A stretch of DNA of 38,726 nucleotides, from assembly GCA_001929475.1 (NCBI GenBank), contig LXFE01000294.1, positions 1 through 38,726 of the forward strand, given 5' to 3'. Of this stretch, positions 22,701-34,659 are shown in pieces (position 1 is the first letter of the stretch; every line of letters begins with the position of its first letter). The stretch is from Neolecta irregularis DAH-3 (lineage: Eukaryota > Ascomycota > Neolectomycetes > Neolectales > Neolectaceae). Under the pieces are notes generated by a model. That model worked only from the letters and a program-made list of their open reading frames with translations. It was not told the origin of the DNA and ran no database searches. The translations under genes were made by a program, and so were the position numbers.

Positions 22701-25090
22701 TCGTCTTCATCATCAATCGTACGTTGAGATTTGCTATCGCTGACTTGCTTGGGACTCACAATAACACTTTGCTCCAAAACAACTGCTTTGGTCATTACCA
22801 AAGGCCGATCGTCTTCGACATCGAGGGTTTCTTCTTCCATAGGCGTGTGTACGTCTGGAATTTCCGAATATTTTCGACGTAGTTCTTCCGTTGTCAATTG
22901 GTCATCTTCATGTTCCGATGTCACTTCAATTGAATCATCTGAAAGCTGATCGTCAGGGAAGCTTTCTACTTTGTCCTCCTCCTCTGTCATTTCTTCCTCT
23001 TCACTGACCTCTCCCGACCCATGCTGCGCAGCAAGAAGAGCTTCACTCCTTTCCAAAATTTGATTGAGATGTTTCTTCCCTTCTTTTCTTTGATGCTCTT
23101 CTATCTCAGCCATTCGCAATCGTCTGACCTCCTTATCAACCAGCTTCCATTTCCTTCTAACTTCAAACGCAGTCCGCCTCGCGAGTTGCTTCATTCGACG
23201 CTCCAGCTCCTTCTTCTCCTTCTCATCAGCTCCTTCAAGTCTCTTGAAGTGATTTGTGACTGTATTTGATATCTTTCGGCACTGAGAAATACCGAATTTG
23301 CGGTTATGCAAATATACCTTTCCGGCCATGGTAGCTTGTGAAACAAGATTGTCATATAAATCGGGCTCACGAGGGATCTCAGGCTCCTTCTTCAATACTG
23401 ATATGTCTAATCGATCCTCTGAAAGCCAGCCTTTCGATTTAGCAATTCGTATACGAATATGTGTATGCGCTTCTTTCTCCACGCGAGACTGCGCTTCTTC
23501 TGGCGACAAATCATCGTCTAACGCGATATACGATTCGAGAAAGTCATTCAGAGTGGCAAACTTCTTTGCCTCTGGGACTTGAACGGGGTGTGTAATGATA
23601 GGTTTTGAAAGAGTGAACAAGACTTTGATTCTGGGACGCACAAAATTTTCGCTGGGCGGCTCTTCATGCAAATCTGGGCCGGGGAGTGTACTTACTGATA
23701 GCAATGAGGAATGCTCGTCTTCGGAAGTCTCTTCGTCCTCTTGCTCAGATGTTTCAACAGGGTCTAGAGGGTTGACACCCGTACAATATAATCAACACAA
23801 ACCTGGATTACGATCCTTTGTGGCCTTAACTGGGAGTTTAGAACCTCTGTCTACAGGATATCTGAAAGACTCGACAGGTATATTGTTGACAGAATGGGAG
23901 TCTATATGTCAGTTCATGACGGAATTAAATCATTACATGTTTCTGAGTCAACCGAGATCTTTAAACGACCAGGCCTACGCGTCGTAGGCACGGATGTTGC
24001 AGATCCATCGGAAGGTAAAATGCCGATAACTATTTGGTCAAGAAATCATCGTTTTGAAAAACCGATACAGCCAGTAACAATATTCTCCTTCATTGTCGGT
24101 CGCTCACGACTCCGATTTCGAGGAGGATGTGCAGCTCCAATATCTTGAGATTCTTCAGATGCTGATTCAGATAATTCTTCGTCTGCTCTGATAAACATTT
24201 GTTTACAAACAAATCAGCAAAGATACCTGTATCCAGTACTCTCAAATTTTTTCTTGGTCTACCTGGTCCTCTCTTTCCTCTTGTCTCAGTAAGAGATCGG
24301 CTGCTTCCGTTGGTCCCCGGCGGTTTTTCAGCAGGTGGTGCATTTATGCCGTAACCTATTTTGGGTCGGCCTCGCCCGTGCTTCATAGCTTGTAGTTGGG
24401 ATTTCTGTAGGGGCGATGGTTGTACAGCTTCGCTGCGCTCTTTTTTCCGGGAGATTTCTGATATATGCTCAGACTGCAGGGATTTTCTAAGGCTTCCAGA
24501 TCTTTTTTTGAGTGGTTGTTCTGAGTCTTCAACCGTCATCGGATGTGACAACTGGGGAAGTAACACGATAGTCTGATGATAAGCCGAAATACCTCATTCA
24601 CTCTACCTGTGGCAACGATACATTTGATCCGAGGGTAGTCCCATTTACCAAACTTTTTCGTTGTGCATTGAGCATGCTTCTAGTTGGGCGAGTCCTCCCA
24701 CCCGATCTCTCATCCGCCAATCGTTCAAACATGTCATATCGAGAGGCAAACTGTTAAGTTAACTTACGGTTCTGCTGGAATGGAAAATACCTGTTCAAAA
24801 ACATCACTTTGGTCTTCTTTTGCAATGAGTGGGTTATAATCGGTGAAAGTAACAAATTTATCGGCATGAAATAACCTTCGGACTTGGTCATCCTGATCTT
24901 CTACAATTCTCTGTATCTCCCTTTGCTTATCTGCTATGGTATTCTGTCTAACATGATCGATGGTGGGCTCTTGAGCCGTTGTGTTTTTTGGACGCTTATT
25001 TGGTGGGAGAGGTAATTGAGGAATAACCCGTTTTGTCTGCACTGTGGATATTTCGATCCCATTTTTATGTACCGTGGGATCCAAGGGCAT
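19793..25090 (-). CDS. SWR1: SWR1 chromatin-remodelling ATPase
   Basis: Eight introns give 1,656 aa, normal for fungal SWR1. The N-terminus (MPLDPTVHKNGIEIS, then VRRLFHADKF and FERLADERSGGRTRPTRS) is followed by three AT-hook-like motifs (HGRGRPKIG, RGPGRPRKN, RRPGRLKIS). Next come an acid-rich stretch, FATLNDFLESYI, and an HSA domain that binds actin-related proteins. The split Snf2 ATPase has DEMGLGKTIQT (Walker A, across a 36-nt intron), LILDEAHNIKN, a long insertion, then ARLDGSTKIEQRQ and QCQDRCHRIGQTRDVHIYR. It ends with an acidic C-terminus. SWR1 swaps H2A for H2A.Z at promoters. The large insert and HSA separate SWR1/INO80 from Snf2; the N-terminal match picks SWR1. Confidence 0.95.
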
Positions 25091-25720
25091 TATTAAATCG
25101 ATTGTGGAATTCGAAGATATACAGCATCCATATAGTGAGGCGTTTTTGACGGGCAGGTAGGAGGTTAGAAATGACGATCATTGATAAAGACCCGACACCT
25201 GATCTGTGCTTAAGGCTAAGAATCGATCTGTTCAAAGCACTAAAAAGCAATCTATATCTTTTTCACAGTCATATTGAGGGTATATTTTGTGCTTGATCCC
25301 ATACTCATGAGATCAGCGTTCGCTTAAACTTAGCAGTTTGCGATGGAACACAGCTCAGCTTGCACTCACTGAGCTGTGGCAATGTTATCTCTATAGGCTG
25401 TGGTTTTCAGCGTACCCAATACAGCACTCTGTATTTCGATTCCTACGCATTAATAAACCCGCTACAAAAGCTATCCAGCTTCGATCTGGTGAGAATTGCT
25501 CTCGCAGAATCGTGAAAATACTCTCAATTGCATCGAGCTTCTTATGCATTAAATGAAACGAATCATAAAATTTCGCTCTGATTCTTAGAAGCTTGATGCA
25601 TTGTTCCATTGATGTTAAGGCGTAATAACTACAAAACGTCCTTAGTGTTATCTTAAACGTTACAGCAATCGCCTCGGAAATATTTAAAGGACTCCATTCC
25701 GATCAAAGAATGCTTTCTCT
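25091..25720. other. SWR1 promoter and downstream flank of the unidentified gene
   Basis: A 73-codon ATG frame on the minus strand (25391-25609) has mixed composition and no recognisable motif. I do not call it. Otherwise nothing is seen. Confidence 0.35.
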
Positions 25721-26616
25721 TCAGCTGCTGAAAACCGCCACGGCTCCGTTTCGAAGACCGGCTCGTCGTTCTTCCCCTCCAGTTCCACATAGCCATTTAG
25801 AGTAGTCATTTTCCTTCTCATAGACTTGATCTACCTCGCCTGCCGTCATTACTTTTTCGACTCTATGGATGTTGCAAAGCAAAGGTATTGTAGCAGTTGA
25901 TACCATTGCTTTTGACTTCATCTTTTCGAGTGCTTGGAAGGGTAGTTTGACATAGTCCCCTTTATACATTCTGACATTCGTCAAACCGCAATATTTTCTG
26001 GGACAGTTATCGTCCTTTCTTTTTTGGTTTCCTTACCTGGTATTTGTGGAATTTCATATTCGACCCTGACCATGTAGTGCTCGCAAATCCAGCTTCCAAA
26101 TCATGGTTGATTGTGTACTCCTGGCTAGTAATCGGTTCCGGTATTTCTACCCTTGGCGTTGGTTTATCTATCTGGTTCACTTCAGTCATTGGAAGAGAGA
26201 TATTTTCCAAGAACTTCGCTGCTCAGACCAATCAAACCATAATCACGCTTCAAGATAAGGTAAAGGTTACATCCTAACCTGAGAAGTGTTCCTGTTGTGG
26301 CTATTGGGATTCTACTTCGCCAATGTTTGTAATCAGCGTATCGTGTCCAGATATTCTAATCGCAAATCAACGAGGGGCCGTGTTGTTCCAATTACTGCCA
26401 ACGCTGATCTATTTCTTAACCAAGTGTTTACGACATCTAAAGATTTCGTTATTATATCTGCCTTGGCATTTCTGTGTTCAGCGTGTCTCAACAAGGAACG
26501 ACAAGTTGAAGAACCTTTTCGAACAATTGACCTAAAGACAGAAAGGGCGTGAACCAATTTATTTATCCGAACTGACCGCCTCCTATCATTTTATGTTCCC
26601 ATGGGAGCAGAGTCAT
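25721..26616 (-). CDS. Unidentified spliced protein-coding gene (tentative model)
   Basis: I do not recognise the family. A six-intron model gives 201 aa in one frame, from ATG 26616 (MTLLPWEHKM). Coding-looking segments are CQGRYNNEIFRCRKHL, IWTRYADYKHWRSRIPIA, KFLENISLPMTEVNQIDKP, SQEYTINHDLEAGFASTTW and, near the end, YEKENDYSKWLCGTGG and RNGAVAVFSS. The GTAAGG...CCCAG (26020-25982 area) and GTAACC...GAGCAG introns are convincing. The 5' half (26330-26616) and a 65-nt intron are not. Basic, aromatic-rich, with no signal peptide or membrane helix; a mitochondrial or nuclear small protein is possible. Confidence 0.45.
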
Positions 26617-27145
26617 GGTGTTTTATAATAAAGTTGCATCTTCTTCGTTAACATAAAGAATCAATCTGTTGGAAGCAATTGTAGATTCTTAAAATAAAAA
26701 CATCATCTAGCGAATAATTACTACAAATGAATTATATGAGTAGCAATCCACTACCTCATCGCTGGTGAGACCGAATCCGTTAAGGAGCGGGCGGACAAGC
26801 AAAGCATGAAAGGAAAATATATGGCTACAGAGTATATTCCCAAAATTGTTCTTTTATCTTGTAAACATTTAAAATTATGGGGCTTACTATTCAAGCGTTA
26901 CAAACGAGAAGAAACAGCGAGCTAAAGGGCGTAATCTTGAAATGGAAACTGCAACAGGTATTTTTGGTTTCTGAAGTCTCCGAGTGACAGAAATCCCCAT
27001 TATTACGTAGGAGGTTTCACAACATGGAGAAAAAGGCATTGAACTCGGGAAGATCTGCGAAGGATCTGATTGCAACTTGATCGAATCCCAAGTTAATAGA
27101 TATAAAACTCGCAATGGGTTGGCTACAGAAAGGCCTATTAAGAAA
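26617..27145. other. Intergenic, no supported gene
   Basis: AT-rich DNA with no protein-like frames. It holds the promoter of the unidentified gene and the 3' flank of EMC10. Confidence 0.4.
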
Positions 27146-27761
27146 TCAGTTCGTACCAGCATTCTCTTCTCCCTGTGGAGCTCCCAGTGCATTGATCACA
27201 AGAATTATTCCAACAGGTAACATTAGGTGCCAGTACTTCTGGAAGAAGGTACGTTGTTCGATTTCTTCGATTTTACCTTCGGGATTGAGTTTTGTCGGCT
27301 TATTGAGGACGACGGCGGCGCCATTCACTGCTAGCGATTTCTTAATTACCGGAGAAGACTAGATCATTTAATTGATATATAAAATGGCGAATTACTTCAG
27401 TAACTGGTGGAACGAGCGAGTATTGGACATGCCAGGGACGTTCATCTTGATCTTCGAAAACCTCAAACTGTTCCGAAACTTCGTTTCTTTCAAGCCGTTC
27501 AAGCTGATCCTTAGAATGGTCAAAAACAGTATTTCTTAAAATACGTGCTAATAACGCATACGTCCCCTTTATCTGCCCATCATTCATCATCCCGATGCGA
27601 TAATTTCCACGATGAACCAGCGCTTTAGAGACTTCTTTCCATGATCTATTCTCTTCAATATAACCCCGTAGCCCATTTTCCTCTGACGACCGATGGTATA
27701 TGGCAATTTGAGTGGCAAGAGCAATTGGAAATAAAATTATCAAACGTGGAGGAAGTCTCAT
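27146..27761 (-). CDS. ER membrane protein complex subunit 10-like
   Basis: One intron (27395-27359) gives 192 aa. A signal peptide (MRLPPRLIILFPIALATQIA) is followed by a lumenal beta-rich domain with YRIGMMNDGQIKGTYALLAR and WHVQYSLVPP. A single C-terminal membrane helix sits in RTFFQKYWHLMLPVGIILV. The short tail is Gly/Glu-rich. This is the layout of EMC10, the lumenal subunit of the ER insertase that helps insert tail-anchored and multipass proteins. The FFQKYWxxxLP lead into the helix is typical for fungal EMC10. Sequence identity over the lumenal part is modest, so I rate the family as likely rather than certain. Confidence 0.8.
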
Positions 27762-28594
27762 GGCTGACGTGCTGGGGGAAGATGATCACGTACCGCCATG
27801 TTTTTTAACATTTAAACCGATCTGCAATCACTTTCAACCCTTCACATATTCACTCTTCATCCCTGCTGTATAGAATCTTCCTGTAAATTTAACATGATCA
27901 CTAGCTTTCGCGTTGTTCAACCTAGTCAATAAAGCTAATATCAGCCCTTGGCGACATATGTCTTTGCAAATCTCGCCGTTTTGTTGGTTTCCGTGCTAAT
28001 TAAGTATGCAATCTACTTGCCAAAAGAATCATCAGGCATCAATATCAAGCTGCCCTATATTCTGTAATTTCCAAATACATTATTAAACCAAGTCCACAGA
28101 AAACCGGAATTAATTATTTGCTATATCTAAGAATGAACGCTCTGAAGAAATTGCAATGACATTATGTGTTCCTCACGAGGAAGCTGATTTGTCTATGAGT
28201 ATGGTGCATAGACTATGGACCTTCGTTTGTAAAACGATATGCTCTAGGTATGGTTGATTGGCTTGGAAACAAACTGAGAAAGTATTGCCGCTACTATCAG
28301 GATGATGAGGGAGAATCTGGAGATGTTTTGGGGGAAGATCTCCGAAATGGCTCTAGAAGACTTTTGAAAGCCTGGTGTATCTTTGGACTGGTTATGACTA
28401 CAATTCGTTCTAGTTTGCGAGGGCTTGTATTCTATATTCTCTTGGTTTCTCACTTGCGTTGCTCATAATGAAATAGCCGCATAAATATTTGGAAATTCAA
28501 AAAAGTGACTAGTAGCAGCAATGCATTCAAATCACCCTTCGTCAGATGCTAGCATAATTTTCTAGATGCGCGATATACTATTCACCAATATTTT
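27762..28594. other. Intergenic with one weak small-ORF candidate
   Basis: On the minus strand, an ATG at 28466 plus a possible intron could encode a small protein. Another frame (28453-28244) ends with a membrane-like LIILIVAAILSQFVSKP segment but starts only with GTG. The phases do not join the two, so no gene is called. Confidence 0.3.
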
Positions 28595-28977
28595 TTAGCT
28601 ACTTTGCTTTCGATCCAAAACCTTTGAAAGGTTCCCAATATAGTCTTGTAAAAACTGGTTATCCAGTTCCAGCCGATCATGAGACGACTTAACGTCGTCG
28701 ATGCGATCGAGAAATTCTCGCAAATAAGCTTATAATAGGATGTTGAGTTGCTATGAAATACCTGCCAGATTGCCCTGAATCGCGAGTGTCTTCCTAGGAA
28801 CATTTAAGATAAAGTTGTCAAAATTCCATACAGCTCTAATTCCCTGCGTTTCTCATTCTGATCATTGGCAATTTGCCTATTGTCTTGCGATAAAACATGA
28901 CATATATCACCGTCATTAGCTACGGTCTGGGAAAATAACTCAAGCGATTCCGATTCCTTAGGATTTGCGTTGTCCAT
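28595..28977 (-). CDS. Short coiled-coil protein (SCOC/Slo1-like)
   Basis: Two introns (38 and 45 nt) give 99 aa. After an acidic N-terminus (MDNANPKESESLELF) comes RRELELKTLAIQGNLAEFLD followed by RIDDVKSSHDRLELDNQFLQ and DYIGNL. This heptad-rich block with the ENQxLQxYIxNL ending is the signature of the short coiled-coil (SCOC) family, Arl1/Arl3-interacting proteins at the Golgi with roles in autophagy in animals. The stop is taken as TAA at 28597-28595 (…SKVLDRKQSS). A further 3' intron with a poor GTTTTG donor would give a slightly different tail. Confidence 0.75.
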
Positions 28978-29113
28978 GGCAGTGGATATATCCAGGCTAA
29001 TCTGTGATGATCAATGGTTGGAGTTGATCGAGGTAACCAAAACTGGCAACCTAGTAACTTGATTTTACCTAAACATACATGTCCAACCTTTTCCTCTCGA
29101 TCACTAATTCCAT

Positions 29114-32100
29114 ATGAGTTCGAAAAGAAGAAAAGGCACTGCTGCCCGTCGAACTACCAGAATCGCAAGTGTCACTAATGATCAAATCTACGACTATACT
29201 CTGAAAGCTGCGTATCTCGCATATTTGAGTGATCCAGCGACAAGAAGGGCCATAATAGCTCAATCTGCTCACCGAATAACAGCCCCTAAAAGTCACAAAA
29301 GCACATATGTTTCTGCGGTTACAGATATTCTTCGAGATACCGAGAACCCCGGGAAAAACAAACTCCCCAAAGAATTAGTCAAAATACTCCGTGTGCAATT
29401 ACAGAACATATTCATGGGCCGACACCCAAATTACAACGATCCCCTTGTTCGTGCTACCTTCGGTGTTTTCTATGGTGCATATACAGAACCTCGGTTTTAT
29501 AAGCGCATAAAGGAAGATCGAAATGTGGAAGAACTTACCTTGATTTTTGTCACCTCTGCAACCAACGAGCTTCGCAAACGAGTAGAAGGAGATGACTGGA
29601 AGCCGATGATCGACCGACACATTGCTCTATTTCTTCGGTTGATACAGGACTGTATGAAACAGCACAATTTTGCGTCGTCGCATGCAGAATTAATGAATCG
29701 CCTCGAAGGATACGAACAAAAGCTTCTGAGAAACACAGGAGAGATTCTCGGTCAAGCACCTCAGTCGAACGATGAGAATATCCCGTTTGTTAGCTTCAAG
29801 GTGGTCGATATGCCATTGGTACAGCATGTTTTGACGATCTTTCAAAAATCTGCCCAGGTTGTGCAGAAATCCGTTAACTCTTTACGAGATAGGTATAACG
29901 AGCATGTATCTACCATTGATTTTATCGGCACTGAGAAAACATAGATATGGCTGCAAGATCTGAAACTATACGCCACCAAACTGAATATAAGCTCCCCAGA
30001 CCTCCCAAATGTCAAAGATTTCGAATCGGAAGAAGCATATATAACATGGAAAGAAAGAGAACTGCAAATTATATCGAGGTTGATGCTTCTCATGCTCCAG
30101 AATAATCCTTCTTTGAATCAAACCACACCAGGAGAAATTCGTCCGTCTTTGTTGTCATCATCTACTCAAGAACATTCGGATCCCAGACCCCGGTCAACAT
30201 CATATCCTTTGGATTTACTGAATCGAAATATCACACCACATCGAGAGAGAATGAGCATTCATACGGATTCTCCATCGGAAGCATTAGCAAATGATCCACC
30301 ACAAACCCCCGCGGAAAACTCAGTACTCTCACGATCTCAGCGATCACTAACTCCCAGATCAGCCCCACTTTCGCCTACATTCCGGATGATCCTAAGTCCT
30401 ACTATCGTCAACTAGTTGACATTTGCCTTTCGTATGACTTAACCCACGACCATATCGAGAGCCATCACGAGGGGTTGTTTACTCCACAGACTTCAACGCT
30501 CTTGAGCACCTGCGCTGAGACTTGGAGAATTCAGCCTCATACCCAACAAATCATCCTTCTCGATGTCCTAAGGTGCAAGTACGATGAAGCTGAACTAGAG
30601 AATCATCATATTCAAGCCGCTTTTGAAGATTTTCGATCCAGTGACTGGGATATGACGATATGGACAATTGCTGACACATTGATGTTTGGTCAAATCCTCG
30701 TACGTTTGAACGAAAGTCTTCTTCGAAGCTTGTATGATGTGCTTCAACATTGTTTTGAGGAGAAACCACCCCCTGCTGGGCCAATCCTTGGTATTTTGCA
30801 AGAGTTTATTCATCCAAATCCTCTGTTTCAGGAATCAGCTCCAGACTTGACTGGATATTGCGAACAGCTTAAAGAAGGTATTCAAGTACGAATTTGCCCA
30901 ATATGCTTTGCTGACAGGTCAGTCAAAAGCTACTGAAATCTATAACAGTCGGGTTGAGAAGGTTTGGGATGAACTAAACCTTGAGGTTATTCATATTTCG
31001 CAACTGGCAGAGGACATCATGACGGATATTTCTCGATTAGATAAACGCTACAAGAAAAAGGTCTTGGGGTAGGATGTTTGATGTAGGATTCTCGCTGAAA
31101 TTTAGACATGTAGATATTGTTGAGGCAATAGCTGACATGCTAATACCCCAATTTTTCAATGATGCTGATGAAATTCTCTCGAGGATTAAACCATATGTGC
31201 TTCTGGACGGAAAACTCATGACATCCCTTGAAGATATGTTTGAGTTGTATATGAAGATGATCGAAATTCGAATGATATACGAGAAAAAATGTCGAGCGTA
31301 TTGTCTTCCAGATTGTTTAGCTACTGATTGAGCAGGATGAAGATAAATTTTGACCTCGAAGCTTTCTTTCAATATGCTGTCCAGTCGTGGCTTGAGACGA
31401 CCGATGCAAAAACTTCTGAGTGGGTTGATCGGGCAATCTCCATGGATAAGGTGCCCTTCAATTGACTAGCATAGCACGAACACTAAAATGTAGTTCGTTG
31501 CTGAAGATGATGGGCAAGCACATTCTTCATCGGTAGTCGATCTTTTCGCATCTTTTACTCAAGCTGTTGGTACCATCAAAAATCTCCAGTGGAGAGATGA
31601 GTACATGAATGCTCGTTTCATGACAACTTTGTCAAAAGTATACCTCAATTCCTCAAAATGCGCTGAATTTAGACAATTGATAGAGCACTCAGCCAGTACT
31701 GCCGGATAATTGAAGAAATGTTTGCCACCGAGATGTTTCCACCTACAGTTGGCAGTCCGGATCAAGCACCTCATGAACGTTGGTTAAGTAAAGCTAAGGA
31801 TGTTTTCTCCCAAGAAAAGCTTGAACCATTCATTTTAACCCCAACTGTACTTTACCTTAGTTTTCATGCCCTCACAGACAGTCCTGCGTTCAACTAAATA
31901 ACATTGAATTCGCAAGAATGCAGCTCGATAACATTGAAAAGTCAATGGATGTTGACCATCAAGCCGAAATTATCCTTAGAAATACTACTCCAACAACTGA
32001 TCAAGCTCGGCCGGAAAGAATGGTATTTACAATCAAAATCGTCCAAGCGGAAGATCTCAAGCCCTGCGATCTCAACGGTCTAAGCGATCCTTACGTCGTC

Positions 32101-33280
32101 CTCAGCGATGAACATGGCCACCGTCTTGCTAAAACTCGAACAATATATGCGTCTCTTAATCCTAGATGGGAAGAGAGTTTTGATGTTATCACGGATGGTC
32201 CAATCTGGGTCGCAGCGACTGTCTGGGATCGAGACCGAATCGGTGATCATGATATTTGTGGAAGATGTCTTTTAAAACTTGATCCAAAATACTTCGGCGA
32301 TTACTTGCCGAAGGAATTTTGGTTGGATTTGGACACGCAAGGACGATTGTTGCTCCGGATTAGCATGGAAGGAGAGAAGGATGATATCCAGTTTTACTTC
32401 GGAAGAGCCTTTAGGAGTTTGAAAAGAGCAGAAAACGATATGACTCGTGTCATCGTGGACAAGGTAGATTGGATTCAAAAACATGCTGTTTATTAATAAA
32501 TTTAGATGTCGGATTACATCGGCTATTGGTTGTCGCGCAATATAATCAAGAAACTCCTAAATAAACCATTGATAGATATTTCTTCGGTTTCAAATCTATT
32601 CAACCGTACAAAACTTACGGCATCATTCGCTTATGGAGGATCATCAGTCGCCTTGTCGGATAACGAAATTGAGAACGCAATAGGTCCCTTGCTGGATTAT
32701 TTTGAGACCAACTTTGCCACATTGAGTGGCAATCTTAGCGACTCTGCATCGCTCATGGTCATGTCACGAGTGTGGAAGGAGATCCTGGTTACCATTGGTC
32801 AATCTTCATTTTTATCATATGCTGACGACAGAAGATATGATGATTCCCCCCCTCTCCGACCGACCATCGGATCGAAAACCCCTCGAGGAAGCGGAGGTTG
32901 ATGTTTTGTATAAATGGCTAGAATTCCTTCGGAATTACTTCAACGCAAATGGTGATGGAGTGCCCCTTGACGTTCTTCAAACAGCAAAATATCGTGAGAT
33001 CATGTCTTTAAGGTTTTTTTATGATCAGCAAACGCAGACGTTAATTCAGGAATGCGAACGGATAGCCTCTGAATCATACGACGTTTGGGATAACCAACAG
33101 AAGAATTTGCGAAATAAGTCCGTCCTCAACCAACGTAACTTGGGTACCATTAGAAGACATAAGCAAGAAAAAATGGTAGTTCAACAGCTGCGGCCGAATG
33201 ATGACGCATTGCTCCGGATTCTGAGAATGAGACCTGAAGCTGAGTTATATCTAAAAGAGCGCTTCAGACAAAGGTTTTGA
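29114..33280 (+). CDS. Munc13/UNC-13-like protein with MUN and C2 domains (Ync13-like)
   Basis: Ten introns (34-43 nt) give 1,263 aa, the usual size in fungi. The N-terminal half is alpha-helical (YTLKAAYLAYLSDPATRRAI; FGVFYGAYTEPRFYKRIKED). The MUN/MHD-type segments follow (SYYRQLVDICLSYDLTHD; SEWVDRAI; RMQLDNIEKSM), then a C2 domain: IKIVQAEDLKPCDLNGLSDP with the Ca2+-binding-type aspartates continuing to VWDRDRIGDHD. After it come WLEFLRNYFNANGDGVPLD and a basic C-terminus. In fission yeast the homologue Ync13 coordinates exocytosis and endocytosis at the septum. The C2 loops keep several acidic residues, so calcium or phospholipid binding is possible. Confidence 0.9.
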
Positions 33281-33591
33281 GCCTTTCATAAGTACTATTG
33301 ACAAAGTAGAAGTCGTCTAAACTCTCAAGCAGTGATTGAGACCGGAATACGGAAGATTGCTGCCAAGCATGGCAATAAGAGAAGTCCCAAAGGTGAATTT
33401 TAATGAGCACATTGAGTAGTTCCTTTTTTTCTTTTGTTTCTTTACATTTGTGATTCTGGAGATGGCGCAACTTTGGGAAATTTGTAATTGCATTGCTAAG
33501 CATATATGGACTGATACATCAAATCTGCTTCGATATTTATACTTGACTAGTCACTTGATAATGCCTGATGTTTAGAAGATATAGTAGGAAA
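33281..33591. other. Convergent 3' flanks of Ync13-like and NDUFB8 genes
   Basis: The two genes end toward each other here. Nothing else is seen. Confidence 0.45.
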
Positions 33592-34065
33592 CTACATTAC
33601 CGCTAGAGAAAATGCATCATCTGGCTTTGCGCCCAATTCTTTCATAAGACCGCCATATGGATATTTCCTGGGCGTCGCAATTGGTTCTGGTCTTACCAAA
33701 TAGAGTACACCAACAAAAGTACCTAGTACGATCCAGAAGTATAGGAATTGGCGAGCCGCGACTCCAGGTGGTACCATATCCATAGGATCTGGAGCGAATA
33801 TATTCAACACTTCATCTTGTTCGTGTAACTAGTTATTGTCAGAAATTCGAGAGGACCAAAAGTTTACAGTCTCCCCAGTGATCCTCCTGTTCTGTTGGTC
33901 ATCGTATTTAATGTGAGGATCTCGATATTGAGTATTTATGAATGGAATATTAGTGGGATAATCCCCAATCCCAGGATCTTTCTGCACATAGCTAGATGCC
34001 AGACGGAAGAAGGTAGAACGATAGGAGGGACGGGAAATGTATGTTATGGCTCTACGGATAATCAT
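33592..34065 (-). CDS. Mitochondrial complex I accessory subunit NDUFB8-like
   Basis: One intron (33867-33829) gives 144 aa. It begins with a basic presequence (MIIRRAITYISRPSYRSTFF, RLASSYVQKDPG), a typical mitochondrial import signal. Conserved segments are YPTNIPFINTQYRDPHIKYD, QQNRRITGETLHEQDEVLNI and a membrane helix in FLYFWIVLGTFVGVLYLV, followed by YPYGGLMKELGAKP. This matches the fungal ASHI/NDUFB8 subunit (compare the family pattern NFGEPVHEDNDIL). An alternative last intron at GTAATG would change only the final residues (VM to ALSSD). The gene shows the organism has respiratory complex I. Confidence 0.85.
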
Positions 34066-34154
34066 AGAGATGAAGTGTTGCAGAGAGTAACAAATGTATC
34101 TGCACGTGAGGTTTAACCTGCGGAGGAAGCCTGGTGTGGTCAACCACCCGACCG

Positions 34155-34186
34155 ACCCACCCACCCACCGCAGAGGGTGGGTGGGT
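34155..34186. repeat. Perfect 12-bp inverted repeat, G-rich hairpin / quadruplex-prone
   Basis: ACCCACCCACCC (34155-34166) and GGGTGGGTGGGT (34175-34186) flank an 8-nt loop. A second G-run, GGTGGGTGGGTGG, follows at 34202-34214, so both a hairpin and a G-quadruplex are possible. The block lies 90-150 bp upstream of the NDUFB8 start, in an otherwise AT-rich area, and is bordered by shorter inverted repeats such as GTGGTCAACCAC and CGGGTGGCACCCG. Confidence 0.7.
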
Positions 34187-34214
34187 AAGCACGTGCCAGT
34201 TGGTGGGTGGGTGG

Positions 34215-34659
34215 ATAACCGAACCATCGGGTGGCACCCGGTGGTTGCTATCTAACTATTATGAGCTGCGCTTCTTGGTTTCGCCTTGGCATGGATTAAT
34301 TATCTGAGATGAATTTTATGGCTTGAAAGCTGATCTATCCTTTGATAGAGCCATTCAACAAATTTTAATCACACGAATAACGCTTTAGCTTCTTGAATAA
34401 CCAAGAGTCTAGAGCTCAAAAGTGAGATGAAAGGAACCCTTTGACGAATTGAGGCCCCCTATGTCGAATTATCTCTACCAGAACCAAAATCGGGATATTT
34501 AAACAATGAATTACATTAAATGCCAACAAAGAGATTATTGCGCAAAACAATGGAACAATTTCCCTCGCGCGAAATGCAATACAGTCCGTCTAGTTAAGCC
34601 AAAATGTACGATCGCTTTTGCATTTCCGAGCGTAAATAAGTATATGAAATTGCTGCAGG
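34215..34659. other. Intergenic between NDUFB8 promoter and the PY-motif gene
   Basis: AT-rich, no supported gene. Confidence 0.4.

Noticed and set aside
26887-27192. Minus-strand frame of 101 codons overlapping EMC10
   Set aside because: It overlaps the 3' end of EMC10 in another frame, with no motif or plausible intron structure.
28244-28453. Small tail-anchored protein ending in a hydrophobic segment
   Set aside because: Only a GTG start in frame, and no intron phase connects it to the upstream ATG.
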